DNA from: Mucilaginibacter aquaedulcis
GTDB lineage: Bacteria; Bacteroidota; Bacteroidia; Sphingobacteriales; Sphingobacteriaceae
Direction: 5' to 3'
Length of the DNA stretch: 47,546 nucleotides
Assembly (NCBI RefSeq): GCF_030409325.1
Contig: NZ_JAUFPR010000004.1
Location: 1-47,546 of the forward strand
The position numbers were made by a program, and so were the translations under genes. Shown one piece after another: positions 32,557-40,346 of the stretch; positions within the stretch are counted from its first letter, which is position 1; the number at the start of each line of letters is the position of its first letter. Under the pieces are notes generated by a model. The model did not search any database. It was given only the letters and a program-made list of their open reading frames with translations, and was not told the DNA's origin.

Positions 32557-33039
32557 ATGAATATCCTGCAAAAAATTTCTAAGATCATCCTTATCATGGC
32601 CTGTATTATTTGCAGCGCCAACTTTGTACATGCACAAGCTAAAAACGCTATCGGACTTGGTGTGGGCCTCAATACTTCAAGAGAAGGCGCGGGCTTCGGC
32701 GCTATCTTACAGGGAGAGGTTAAACTTACAAACGCGATCAGCATAACTCCTTCACTCGGTGCCGAAATACCCTATGTGGTTCATTTAGGCATTGGAGGCC
32801 GGTATTACTTTAGCGATGAGGTTTATGGTGCGCTCGGAACTTTCGGGCATATCGGGGGCGATGATGGTGCTTCTGCCGGGCTGGGTGGAACTGCCGGTAT
32901 CGGTTTTATTCTATTGGCTACTTCCAGGCATGTTGTTGACCTGAACTTCCATGCCGATCTTTTTGAGAACGATCACCGGCGAATTACCGTAGCCGGTTTA
33001 CGCCTGATTTACAGTTTTTCCTTATCCCGCTTAAAATAA
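32557..33039 (+). CDS. Small secreted outer-membrane beta-barrel-like protein
   Basis: A 160-residue protein with a signal peptide ending ANFVHAQA. The mature part alternates glycine- and aromatic-rich strands: AIGLGVGLNTSREGAGFGAILQGEVKL, HLGIGGRYYFSDEVYGALGTFG, GGTAGIGFILLATSRHVVDLNFHADLF, and RITVAGLRLIYSFSLSRLK at the end. This suggests a small eight-stranded barrel of the outer membrane. I do not recognise a named family. It runs toward the DUF4920 gene, with 25 bp between stops. Confidence 0.7.
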   Translation: MNILQKISKIILIMACIICSANFVHAQAKNAIGLGVGLNTSREGAGFGAILQGEVKLTNAISITPSLGAEIPYVVHLGIGGRYYFSDEVYGALGTFGHIGGDDGASAGLGGTAGIGFILLATSRHVVDLNFHADLFENDHRRITVAGLRLIYSFSLSRLK

Positions 33040-33064
33040 GCTTGAGTCTGTTTTTGCAGGTTCA

Positions 33065-33529
33065 TTATTTATCTACAAATAAACCCTTCACCTCAAAGCT
33101 TACTTTACGCCTTGCATCAGTTTTAATCTTATGCTGCTTTTTACCGCTAACGGTATCCCCAGCCATATGCTGCAGATCGTCGGCTATAAATTGTTTGGCT
33201 GCTACGCCTTCAATAATTACAATATGCCCAGCCATAGCCACCGGTAGGGTAACATTATAATCCCTGAAATGAGCAGCTATCACCCTGCCGTTTCCGGCAT
33301 CCATTTCAAACCAGCCCCCCTTCTCATTTTTAACCCGGAGTACCTTCCCTTTTATAGTAGTGCTTATCCGCGTTTTTTTACCCATAAAATCTTCCACTTT
33401 ATCGGCATTCATCATAGCAGTTGTATCTGGTTTACTACCGTAAACCATGCCATGCGGCAAGGGTGTATGTTTTTGTGCAAAAGCTGTGGTTGATACAAAT
33501 AAAACAACCAGATATAGACCTAATTTCAT
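33065..33529 (-). CDS. DUF4920 secreted protein
   Basis: A 154-residue protein with a signal peptide (LVVLFVSTTAFAQ). The DUF4920 core is seen in STTIKGKVLRVKNEKGGWFEMDAGNGRVIAAHFRDYNVTLP, followed by AGHIVIIEGVAAKQFIADDLQHMAGD and RRKVSFEVKGLFV. Most relatives I recall have a CxxxGCW cysteine pair before the core; here the positions read NEKGGW, so any metal or redox role tied to those cysteines would be lost. It probably acts in the periplasm. The function of the family is unknown. Confidence 0.78.
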   Translation of the reverse strand: MKLGLYLVVLFVSTTAFAQKHTPLPHGMVYGSKPDTTAMMNADKVEDFMGKKTRISTTIKGKVLRVKNEKGGWFEMDAGNGRVIAAHFRDYNVTLPVAMAGHIVIIEGVAAKQFIADDLQHMAGDTVSGKKQHKIKTDARRKVSFEVKGLFVDK

Positions 33530-33781
33530 GTTGGTAGATTGTAGAAATGTAACAATTATATAGGCAAAATGTTAACGGCAACCTAAATGTTATTTTTTTC
33601 AGGACATTCGCAAAATAAAAACCGTGTTTAGGCATCCAAAAATCCAGTTTTTATACTCACCCTCCTGCAATTTTCGCGCATATGTTAATATATGTTAAAA
33701 CACCTGTAGCGAAATAATATGAAAACCTGTATAGAGTTAATAAAGTGCTTATATATCACATATAATAAATTGTTAACACAC

Positions 33782-35164
33782 ATGAACAAAACCCTAACCA
33801 AACCAATTTCATTTGCCGTTTGCCTATTGGCCGTAATTTTTATTGTTTCAGGATGTACCAAAGGCACATCAACTACTCCCGGTGCCGCGCCCACCATAAC
33901 CACAGCCGATGTTATTATTGATGCCGCAGGCTCAAGCGCACATAGCGGCGGGCTGATCACATCAACCATTACTGAATCTGTAACTGCCTATGGGGTATGC
34001 TGGAGTACCAGCAACCAAACCCCTACTACTGCTGATTCTAAAAGTACCGATACCGTTACCCAGGTATATTTTACCAGCAAAGTAACTGGCTTAACCCCTA
34101 AAACCACTTATTATTTAAGGGCTTTTGCTACAACCAGTTCTGGTACGGGCTATGGCAACGTAGTTCAATTTACAACCGGTTCTGATCTGTCATCAGCGGC
34201 AGGTACAGTGAGTTCACTGGCAGGTAATGGCTCAACAGGCTTTACTGACGGCACAGGAACCAATGCTTATTTTAACAATCCTCAGGGTATTTCTATTGAT
34301 GCCACCGGCAATTTATACATCGCCGATTCATTTAACAGCGCTATCAGGAAGGTTACTCCGGCAGGCGTAGTTACAACCATATCAGGTACAGGCGCCATAG
34401 GATATTTGGACGGACCTATTGCTACTGCTAAATTTTACGCGCCACAAAGCTTGGTTGTTGATGCATCAGGTAATATTTATGTAGCCGATTTAGGCAATAA
34501 CATGATCCGTAAAATTACTCCCGCAGGAGTAGTTAGCACCTTTGCAGGCAGCGGCGATGCCGGCTATGCAAACGGAACCGGAACTGCTGCCACCTTTAAC
34601 AGCCCTAAAGGTTTGGCTATTGATGCCCAGGGAAATATTTTAGTTGCCGATCAGGGAAATAACCTGATACGTAAGATCACACCGGCCGGTGTAGTTACCA
34701 CTGTTGCAGGCAGCACAACCGCGGGTTATCAGGACAATGCCACAGCTACCAGTGCACAGTTTAACAAGCCTGATGGTGTTGCGATTGATGCCCAGGGCAA
34801 TATTTACGTTGCCGACCTGCTTAATAACGCTATCCGCAAAATAAGCACCGCCGGAGTAGTTACAACCTTTGCAGGTAACCCTAAGTTGGCTGGCCTTATC
34901 GGGAACCCTGCCGCAATCACTTTTGATGCCAAAGGAAACTTATTTATAAGCGACCAAAACGGACGCATCCTGGAAATAACAAGCAACAAGGTTTTACTTT
35001 CTATAGCAGGTAATGCTACTACCCCTGGCTTTGCCGACGGACAAGGTGCTAATGCATTATTTAATACGCAACAAGGTATCATTGCCGATGCCAGCGGAAA
35101 CATCTGGGTAGCCGACAATGGCAACAACCGCATACGTAAAGTAGTGCCGCCTTCGGGACTGTAA
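33782..35164 (+). CDS. NHL-repeat lipoprotein with an FN3-like domain
   Basis: A 460-residue protein counted from the ATG at 33782. The lipobox is VSGC (Cys25). A fibronectin-III-like domain follows at about 35-130 (GLITSTITESVTAYGVCWSTS, VTGLTPKTTYYLRAFATTSSG), then about five to six NHL repeats of the form GISIDATGNLYIADSFNSAIRKVTPAGVVTTIS, which should fold as a beta propeller. Such proteins sit on the cell surface in Bacteroidota and may bind glycans or proteins. A longer reading from 33719 lacks a sensible signal peptide. The repeats are similar in DNA as well, so some unequal exchange between them is likely. Confidence 0.87.
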   Translation: MNKTLTKPISFAVCLLAVIFIVSGCTKGTSTTPGAAPTITTADVIIDAAGSSAHSGGLITSTITESVTAYGVCWSTSNQTPTTADSKSTDTVTQVYFTSKVTGLTPKTTYYLRAFATTSSGTGYGNVVQFTTGSDLSSAAGTVSSLAGNGSTGFTDGTGTNAYFNNPQGISIDATGNLYIADSFNSAIRKVTPAGVVTTISGTGAIGYLDGPIATAKFYAPQSLVVDASGNIYVADLGNNMIRKITPAGVVSTFAGSGDAGYANGTGTAATFNSPKGLAIDAQGNILVADQGNNLIRKITPAGVVTTVAGSTTAGYQDNATATSAQFNKPDGVAIDAQGNIYVADLLNNAIRKISTAGVVTTFAGNPKLAGLIGNPAAITFDAKGNLFISDQNGRILEITSNKVLLSIAGNATTPGFADGQGANALFNTQQGIIADASGNIWVADNGNNRIRKVVPPSGL

Positions 35165-35400
35165 GACTTTTTGGACTATGAGACATTGGGCTTGGGGACT
35201 ATGAGACTTTAGGACTGAAGGACAAAAGACTTTAAGCCCAAGGACGAAAAGATAAAGGACGAAAGAACAAAGGATATTTTATATCATCTTTGTTTTATTT
35301 CGTCCTTTTGTTTGTTTATACTGATAATTAATATCTTATTCTTTATCAAGAAATCTTAAAGTCTTATAGTCTAATAGTCCCCAAGTCTCACTGTCCAAAA
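35165..35400. repeat. Facing octad arrays (anchor GAC/GTC) between convergent genes
   Basis: In the right arm GTC starts at 35361, 35369, 35377, 35385 and 35393, exactly 8 bp apart (GTCTTATA GTCTAATA GTCCCCAA GTCTCACT). In the left arm GAC starts at 35197, 35205, 35213 and 35221, also 8 bp apart, with looser copies on either side. The arms are inverted relatives, and inner parts (AAAGGACGAAAGAACAAAGG, 35254-35273, with its near complement at about 35289-35308) extend the fold. It fills the whole gap between the NHL gene and radA. Confidence 0.8.
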
Positions 35401-35401
35401 A

Positions 35402-36865
35402 TCATCCAAACAGTAAGCCGAATACTTCTTCAATACTGCTTACTATTTTTATTTCGATGTCATAGCGGGATAGGTCCATCCGTTTTTTGTCCTGTCCGCC
35501 CGAAGGCAGGTTATATTTGGATATAAAGATCTGGTTAAAGCCCAGTTTCTGAGCTTCAGCAATACGCTGCTCTACCCTGTTCACTGCCCTGATCTCGCCC
35601 GATAGTCCGATCTCACCAGCGAAGCAGGTTTTAAAGGGTATGGGCATATCCTCATGTGACGATATAATAGCGGCAGCAAGGCCAAGGTCAATTGCAGGGT
35701 CTTCTACCCTGATACCTCCCGTTATGTTCAAAAACACATCCTTGGCACCCAGCCTGAAACCGCACCGTTTTTCCAGAACAGCCAGCAGCATGCTCATCCG
35801 TTTGGTATCAAAGCCAGTGGCTGTACGTTGAGGAGTACCATATGGCGACGCGCTAACCAATGCCTGTGTTTCTATCAGCATGGGACGCATACCCTCAAGG
35901 GTTGCCGAAATAGCAATGCCACTTAAAGGTTGATCACGTTGTGATAATAATATTTCTGATGGGTTGGATACCTCTCTTAATCCCTCGCCCAGCATTTCGT
36001 AAATACCCAATTCAGATGCCGAGCCAAACCTGTTTTTCACCGTACGTAAAATGCGGTAAACATGATGCCTGTCGCCTTCAAACTGTAAAACGGTATCAAC
36101 CATATGCTCCAGTATTTTGGGGCCTGCAATCATGCCGTCTTTGGTTATATGACCTATCAGGAATACCGGGGTTGATGTTTCCTTGGCAAAGCGCAGCATT
36201 TCGGCAGTACACTCACGCACCTGTGATACACTACCTGGTGTAGATTCTATGTGTGATGAATGCAGCGTTTGTATAGAGTCGATAACTACCAGGTCGGGTT
36301 CTAAAGCCTCTATCTGTTTGAAGATGTTTTGGGTAGAGGTTTCGCAAAGCACAAAGCAAGCCCCCCTGCTCCCTAAAGGGGGAGTTTCTTTTTGAAGGCT
36401 GCTTATAGCTCCCCCTTCAGGGGGTTGGGGGGCCATGTTGAGCCGCTCCGCTCTCATCTTGATCTGCCGGTCGCTTTCCTCACCCGATACATATAGTACC
36501 TTCAAGTTAGGCATATTAAGGGCCAGCTGCAGCATCAGGGTTGATTTACCAATACCCGGCTCACCACCAATAAGTACCAGCGAGCCAGCCACAATACCCC
36601 CACCTAAAACACGGTTAAACTCCTTATCAGGTGTTTGTATGCGGTGTTCTTCGGTAAAAGTAATATCACCTACCTCTACCGGCTTGTTAGCGCGCTGTTG
36701 AGTATTGGATGGGACTTTCCAGGTAGGTACCGATGTGGTGTTACCTTTATCGATGATCTCCTCAACAAAAGTATTCCATTGCTGGCACGAGGGGCATTTG
36801 CCCAGCCACTTAGCCGACTCAAAGCCACAGCTTTGACAAAAATATGCGATCTTGGTTTTAGCCAT
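35402..36865 (-). CDS. radA: DNA repair protein RadA with a 25-residue repeat-derived insert
   Basis: RadA is a RecA-like ATPase and branch-migration helicase used in recombination. The 487-residue protein has the zinc finger C10, C13, C24, C27, Walker A GGEPGIGKST at 100-109, VSGEES at 126-131, VVIDSIQ at 193-199, the RadA motif KNRFG at 277-281, and a Lon-like C-terminal domain. Residues 145-169 (APQPPEGGAISSLQKE and onward to SRGA) do not belong to the family: they are the translation of a 75-bp palindromic element. Removing them joins MRAERLNM to CFVLCETSTQ, as in ordinary RadA. The insert lies in a loop after the helix following Walker A and keeps the frame. Confidence 0.95.
   Translation of the reverse strand: MAKTKIAYFCQSCGFESAKWLGKCPSCQQWNTFVEEIIDKGNTTSVPTWKVPSNTQQRANKPVEVGDITFTEEHRIQTPDKEFNRVLGGGIVAGSLVLIGGEPGIGKSTLMLQLALNMPNLKVLYVSGEESDRQIKMRAERLNMAPQPPEGGAISSLQKETPPLGSRGACFVLCETSTQNIFKQIEALEPDLVVIDSIQTLHSSHIESTPGSVSQVRECTAEMLRFAKETSTPVFLIGHITKDGMIAGPKILEHMVDTVLQFEGDRHHVYRILRTVKNRFGSASELGIYEMLGEGLREVSNPSEILLSQRDQPLSGIAISATLEGMRPMLIETQALVSASPYGTPQRTATGFDTKRMSMLLAVLEKRCGFRLGAKDVFLNITGGIRVEDPAIDLGLAAAIISSHEDMPIPFKTCFAGEIGLSGEIRAVNRVEQRIAEAQKLGFNQIFISKYNLPSGGQDKKRMDLSRYDIEIKIVSSIEEVFGLLFG
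36359..36433 (-). repeat. Palindromic element, copy c, in frame inside radA (75 bp)
   Basis: Terminal inverted arms GCCCCCC (36360-36366) and GGGGGGC (36427-36433) enclose two hairpins: CTCCC at 36369-36373 with GGGAG at 36380-36384, and CCCCC-TTCA-GGGGG at 36411-36424. The linker between is AT-rich with TTGAAG as in copy b. The length, 75 bp, is a multiple of three and the radA frame across it has no stop. Same architecture and boxes (CCCAACCC-like CCAACCCCC; CTTCAAAA) as the intergenic copies. Confidence 0.85.
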
Positions 36866-36870
36866 GTTTC

Positions 36871-36910
36871 AGATGTACAGATTTTAGATGTGCAAATATG
36901 CAGATTTAAT
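36871..36910. repeat. Weak octad-like array, anchor AGA, upstream of radA
   Basis: AGA starts at 36871, 36879, 36886 and 36902, with AAA at 36894: spacings 8, 7, 8 and 8. It lies 5 bp upstream of the radA ATG. Less regular than the other arrays. Confidence 0.4.
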
Positions 36911-36976
36911 CGAATTTTTACTAATTAAATTAGCAAATAGAATTAAGAGATAGGTTATCTGTAAAACCCTTTAAAC

Positions 36977-37012
36977 AAAAAATGCCGGTACTAAATAGCA
37001 CCGGCATTTTTT
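36977..37012 (-). terminator. Terminator after RNase G gene
   Basis: A 13-bp stem, AAAAAATGCCGGT at 36977-36989 with its complement at 37000-37012, symmetric A and T runs, 10-base loop. It lies downstream of the RNase G stop at 37038 on the minus strand. Confidence 0.85.
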
Positions 37013-37037
37013 ACTGCATTGCTGCAAGTCAATCTCT

Positions 37038-38588
37038 TTACAGTTTTATTTCTTCGTCTTTTGATGAGAAGAAACGAAACTCCGTGATCTGGTAAGCAGG
37101 ATTACTTTTAACCTTGATCCACTGGCCGTATTTTACAAACCACTTCATCTGGCGGTTATAAATACCTTTTTTAATAAATGCCTCAATATAAGGGTGAACA
37201 CACAGGGTTATCCCTTTTTCATTTTGCTCATCCAAAATGTAATTGAAGTTATTTTCAATATCGTCCATCAGCAAAATGGTTGGCCTTATGGTACCTGTAC
37301 CGTTACAGGTTGGGCACACTTCGCTGGTAACAATATTCATTTCGGGCCTTACCCGCTGGCGGGTAATTTGCACTAAACCAAATTTACTTGGAGGTAAAAT
37401 GGTATGCTTTGCCCTATCGTAAAGCATTTCTGCACGCAGGTAATCAAATAGTTCTTTGCGGTTCTGAGGCTTGTGCATATCAATAAAATCGATAACAACA
37501 ATGCCGCCCATATCGCGAAGGCGTAACTGGCGCGCAATTTCTTTAGCGGCCTCCTTATTTACCTGGTAAGCGTTCTCTTCCTGATTCTCCTTGTTAGCTG
37601 TACGGTTACCGCTGTTCACGTCAATAACGTGCAGTGCTTCCGTATGCTCAATTACCAGGTAAGCGCCGCCGGCAAGGTTCACTGTTTTACCAAAAGCGCC
37701 CTTGATCTGTTTATCAACACCAAAATGTTCAAATATAGGCTCCTTATGCTTGTGCATACGGACTATACTTTCCATATCGGGCGATATTTCATGGATGTAT
37801 GATCGAATTTCTTCAAACATACTATTGTCATTCACATAAATGTGTTGAAAATCGGGGTTCAATATATCCCTGAGGATAGTTGATGTACGCCCAATTTCGC
37901 CCAAAACCTTCTTTGATGGTTCAACAGAAGGTAATTTAGTAATGAACTGTTCCCACTTAGATATCAGATCGAGCAGGTCTTTTTGTAATTCTTCAACCCC
38001 TTTGCCTTCAGATACTGTACGGATAATAACGCCAAAATGCTTTGGCTTAATGCTTTCAACAACCTTCCGTAAACGATTACGCTCTGTATTGCTCTTTATT
38101 TTTTTAGAAATAGAGATAGCCTCCGAAAATGGCACTAATACCACATAACGGCCGGCAATTGACAGATCTGAGCTTAAGCGTGGTCCTTTGGTTGATATCG
38201 GTTCCTTAGCTATTTGTACCGGAATAAGCTGGTTTTTTGATAATATCTCAGAGATTTTTCCTCCCTTATTGATATCTGCTTCCAGCTTAAAGCCATCCAA
38301 AAGCTTCGATTGGTATCCCCCGCTACGTACTTGTTTGGTTAATTTAAGCAGGCTTTGTACCTGCGGACCAAGATCAAGATAATGCAAAAAGGCATCCTTC
38401 TCATATCCAACGTCAACAAAAGCAGCATTTAAACTGGGCATAATTTTCTTTATACGCCCGAGGTAAATATCACCAACAGTATAATTGTTGCTGACTTGTT
38501 CTTTATGAAGTTCTACGAGTTGTTTGTCCTGTAATAATGCAATGGTAGCCCCATTTGGGGATGAATCGATAATTAATTCTTTTATCAA
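37038..38588 (-). CDS. rng: Ribonuclease E/G family endoribonuclease
   Basis: A 516-residue RNase G-like enzyme that processes rRNA and decays mRNA. The S1 domain lies at about residues 36-130 (GDIYLGRIKKIMPSLNAAFVDVGYEKDAFLHY), with an insertion typical of the phylum; the catalytic Asp pair is in VVIDFIDM (367 and 370), and the zinc-link cysteines are in CPTC at 425-428. The start codon is TTG at 38586-38588: an in-frame TAG lies two codons upstream and the first internal Met would remove the N-terminal strand. It is the last gene of a minus-strand run with HU, TPR and the 29-residue protein. Confidence 0.93.
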   Translation of the reverse strand: MIKELIIDSSPNGATIALLQDKQLVELHKEQVSNNYTVGDIYLGRIKKIMPSLNAAFVDVGYEKDAFLHYLDLGPQVQSLLKLTKQVRSGGYQSKLLDGFKLEADINKGGKISEILSKNQLIPVQIAKEPISTKGPRLSSDLSIAGRYVVLVPFSEAISISKKIKSNTERNRLRKVVESIKPKHFGVIIRTVSEGKGVEELQKDLLDLISKWEQFITKLPSVEPSKKVLGEIGRTSTILRDILNPDFQHIYVNDNSMFEEIRSYIHEISPDMESIVRMHKHKEPIFEHFGVDKQIKGAFGKTVNLAGGAYLVIEHTEALHVIDVNSGNRTANKENQEENAYQVNKEAAKEIARQLRLRDMGGIVVIDFIDMHKPQNRKELFDYLRAEMLYDRAKHTILPPSKFGLVQITRQRVRPEMNIVTSEVCPTCNGTGTIRPTILLMDDIENNFNYILDEQNEKGITLCVHPYIEAFIKKGIYNRQMKWFVKYGQWIKVKSNPAYQITEFRFFSSKDEEIKL

Positions 38589-38707
38589 CTGCTACTCCAT
38601 TTCTTAAAACGGTAAAAACCGCATGTTAATAAGTGGGTAAAAAAACACTATTAAAGTTACCTTGCCCTTTAATAAAAGCAAGGTAAGCTGCTTTTAATAA
38701 AAGCAGC

Positions 38708-38797
38708 TTATTTCTTTTTATGTCTGTTTTTTCTTAAACGTTTTTTACGTTTGTGGGTAGCCATTTTGTGTCTTTTACGTTTTTTACCGCTCGGCAT
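38708..38797 (-). CDS. 29-residue basic protein, AURKAIP1/COX24 type
   Basis: The frame from ATG at 38797 to TAA at 38708 encodes MPSGKKRKRHKMATHKRKKR followed by LRKNRHKKK: 29 residues of which more than half are Lys, Arg or His. This matches the short Bacteroidota proteins annotated as AURKAIP1/COX24 domain, related to the C-terminus of mitochondrial ribosomal protein mS38, and is probably a ribosomal protein. It lies between the RNase G gene and the TPR gene on the same strand, about 120 bp before RNase G and 21 bp after the TPR stop. Its size puts it below many gene-calling limits. Confidence 0.85.
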   Translation of the reverse strand: MPSGKKRKRHKMATHKRKKRLRKNRHKKK

Positions 38798-38818
38798 AAT
38801 AATAATTTTTAAGTGTGA

Positions 38819-39667
38819 TTAATTTTTTAACTCTTTGATATATTCATCAATGCGTTGCCCAAATACAGGATCGGGCATCATATCTTTACATTTTTGGTAA
38901 GCGTCAATAGCTTCCTTTTTCATGCCCAGTTGTTTGTAACTTTCTGCCAGGTAAAAAGTTGGCTCCAGTTCCTGCTTTTGGGCAATTAATGTTTTAAACC
39001 TGCCTACCGCTTTTTCGTACTGGCCCGATTTCATGGCAAACATCCCAAGATTAAGGTTTGCATTCCAGTTATTCGGCTCCTTTTTAACTACTTCAAGCAG
39101 CAAGGCTATACCTTGCATAGGGCTGGCGCCGCCATTTACGTAAGCAACGCCCAATCCTGTTTTTCCCTCAAGGCTTTCTGGTTTTAATTTAAGGGCACTT
39201 TGAAACGCTTCTACCGAGTTGGTTACAAATACGGGTTGCGTCAAAGTGTCCTGTGTAAGTTTGTAAGCATCGTTAAACCTGTTACCTGCGTTTAACCAAT
39301 CTTCCAGCTTATTTTCTTTGCGGGCCAAAGCCTGGTAGTAAAATGCTGCCGGTGCAGGCTGGTTAACATCATCCCACTGCGTGGCTAATTGCTTTTGAAG
39401 CTTTAGCTCATCAGCGCCTGATGCGTTTTTTAACTGACCTTCCAGATCATTTATCTTAGCGGTTAAAGCCGTCCCAATTGCGGTTTTAGCTGCTGCAGAT
39501 ACCATATCAACCGTTACAGTAGCATTAGCCTTGCGGCTGGCAGTCATAACATTGGCTTTATCGGCTTTTGCATCTTTAGGTTTAATTAAACCTTTAACAG
39601 GTAATAAATACAAATAGCCTATTATAGCAACAACTACTACACCAACAACTATTTGCTTGTTTTTCAT
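38819..39667 (-). CDS. Membrane-anchored TPR protein
   Basis: A 282-residue protein with an N-terminal membrane anchor (VVGVVVVAIIGYLYLLPV, residues 6-23), a low-complexity Ala/Lys-rich coiled segment to about 90, and TPR units to the end: AFYYQALARKENKLEDWLNAGNRF, EAFQSALKLKPESLEGKTGLGVAYV, WNANLNLGMFAMKSGQYEKAVGRF, and PTFYLAESYKQLGMKKEAIDAYQKC. It starts 9 bp after the HU stop and belongs to the HU-TPR-29aa-RNase G run. A scaffold role at the inner membrane is inferred. Confidence 0.82.
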   Translation of the reverse strand: MKNKQIVVGVVVVAIIGYLYLLPVKGLIKPKDAKADKANVMTASRKANATVTVDMVSAAAKTAIGTALTAKINDLEGQLKNASGADELKLQKQLATQWDDVNQPAPAAFYYQALARKENKLEDWLNAGNRFNDAYKLTQDTLTQPVFVTNSVEAFQSALKLKPESLEGKTGLGVAYVNGGASPMQGIALLLEVVKKEPNNWNANLNLGMFAMKSGQYEKAVGRFKTLIAQKQELEPTFYLAESYKQLGMKKEAIDAYQKCKDMMPDPVFGQRIDEYIKELKN

Positions 39668-39676
39668 GCTTATAAA

Positions 39677-39970
39677 TTATTTGCTGTTTTTGTTACCGGT
39701 TTTAACTTTCTCAACAAAAGTTTTAGCTGGTTTAAAGCTTGGTACAAAATGTTCAGGAATAATGATGGCAGTATTTTTTGAAATATTGCGGGCTGTTTTT
39801 TTCGCTCTTTTCTTTACAACAAAACTTCCAAATCCTCTAACGTACACGTTCTCGCCACCAACCATTGAGCTTTTTACTACTTTGAAAAATGCCTCAACCG
39901 TTTCCTGCACGTCTACTTTCTCGATACCTGTCTTAGATGAGATTTCAGTTATAATTTCTGCCTTAGTCAT
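39677..39970 (-). CDS. HU/IHF family DNA-binding protein
   Basis: A 97-residue histone-like protein: MTKAEIITEISSKTGIEKVDVQETVEAFF forms the dimer helices, NVYVRGFGSFVVKKRAKKTARNISKNTAIIIPEHFVPSFKPAKTF holds the DNA-binding arms. It binds and bends DNA as a dimer. A TACTTTTG promoter box lies 51 bp upstream and the gene is divergent from mutY. It heads the minus-strand run that ends with RNase G, an order I recall in related genomes. Confidence 0.94.
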   Translation of the reverse strand: MTKAEIITEISSKTGIEKVDVQETVEAFFKVVKSSMVGGENVYVRGFGSFVVKKRAKKTARNISKNTAIIIPEHFVPSFKPAKTFVEKVKTGNKNSK

Positions 39971-40346
39971 ATCTGATTTACTTTTATTTAATTATATAAA
40001 TACTTAACTGTTTTGGGGTTGCAAAAGTATCGCTTTATATTTTAAGAGCGAAATATTTGTCTGTTTTTTTTTATTACCAATGTAAAACGTACATTATCGT
40101 TACAAAGTATAGGGTAAATTACTAATAATTAAAGGCAAACACACCGAAGCCATACCCTGTACCAAATACACCATGAGGTGTCAAAAAATGCCTGAACGCC
40201 CTGTTCAAAATTGCCGGTAAAGGCCTTCATCCCCCCTTATTAAAAACGTTCCAGAACTTATACTTGATCCGTGAATTTTATGTTGCACACCGGCATATAA
40301 AAAAACGTTTAAACTTTTAACTATAACCCTCCGTACTTTTACACTG
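39971..40346. other. Divergent intergenic region between HU gene and mutY
   Basis: It holds the HU promoter (box at 40022-40029) and, near its right end, a TACTTTTA box about 8 bp before the mutY ATG, one base off the consensus. No gene or RNA is supported in the 376 bp. Confidence 0.5.
40022..40029 (-). promoter_or_regulatory. Promoter -7 box for the HU gene
   Basis: Minus-strand TACTTTTGC matches TAnnTTTGC, leaving a leader of about 45 bases before the HU ATG. Confidence 0.55.

Noticed and set aside
32366..32560. An open frame beginning CHCERSQAIAN
   Set aside because: It is the translation of a common palindromic intergenic repeat.
33185..35164. Expanded DNA tandem repeat at the NHL gene
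   Set aside because: The periodicity is explained by the protein repeats of the beta propeller.
36359..36433. Frameshift or assembly error in radA
   Set aside because: The extra DNA is exactly 75 bp, keeps the frame, and matches a repeat family found elsewhere in the window.
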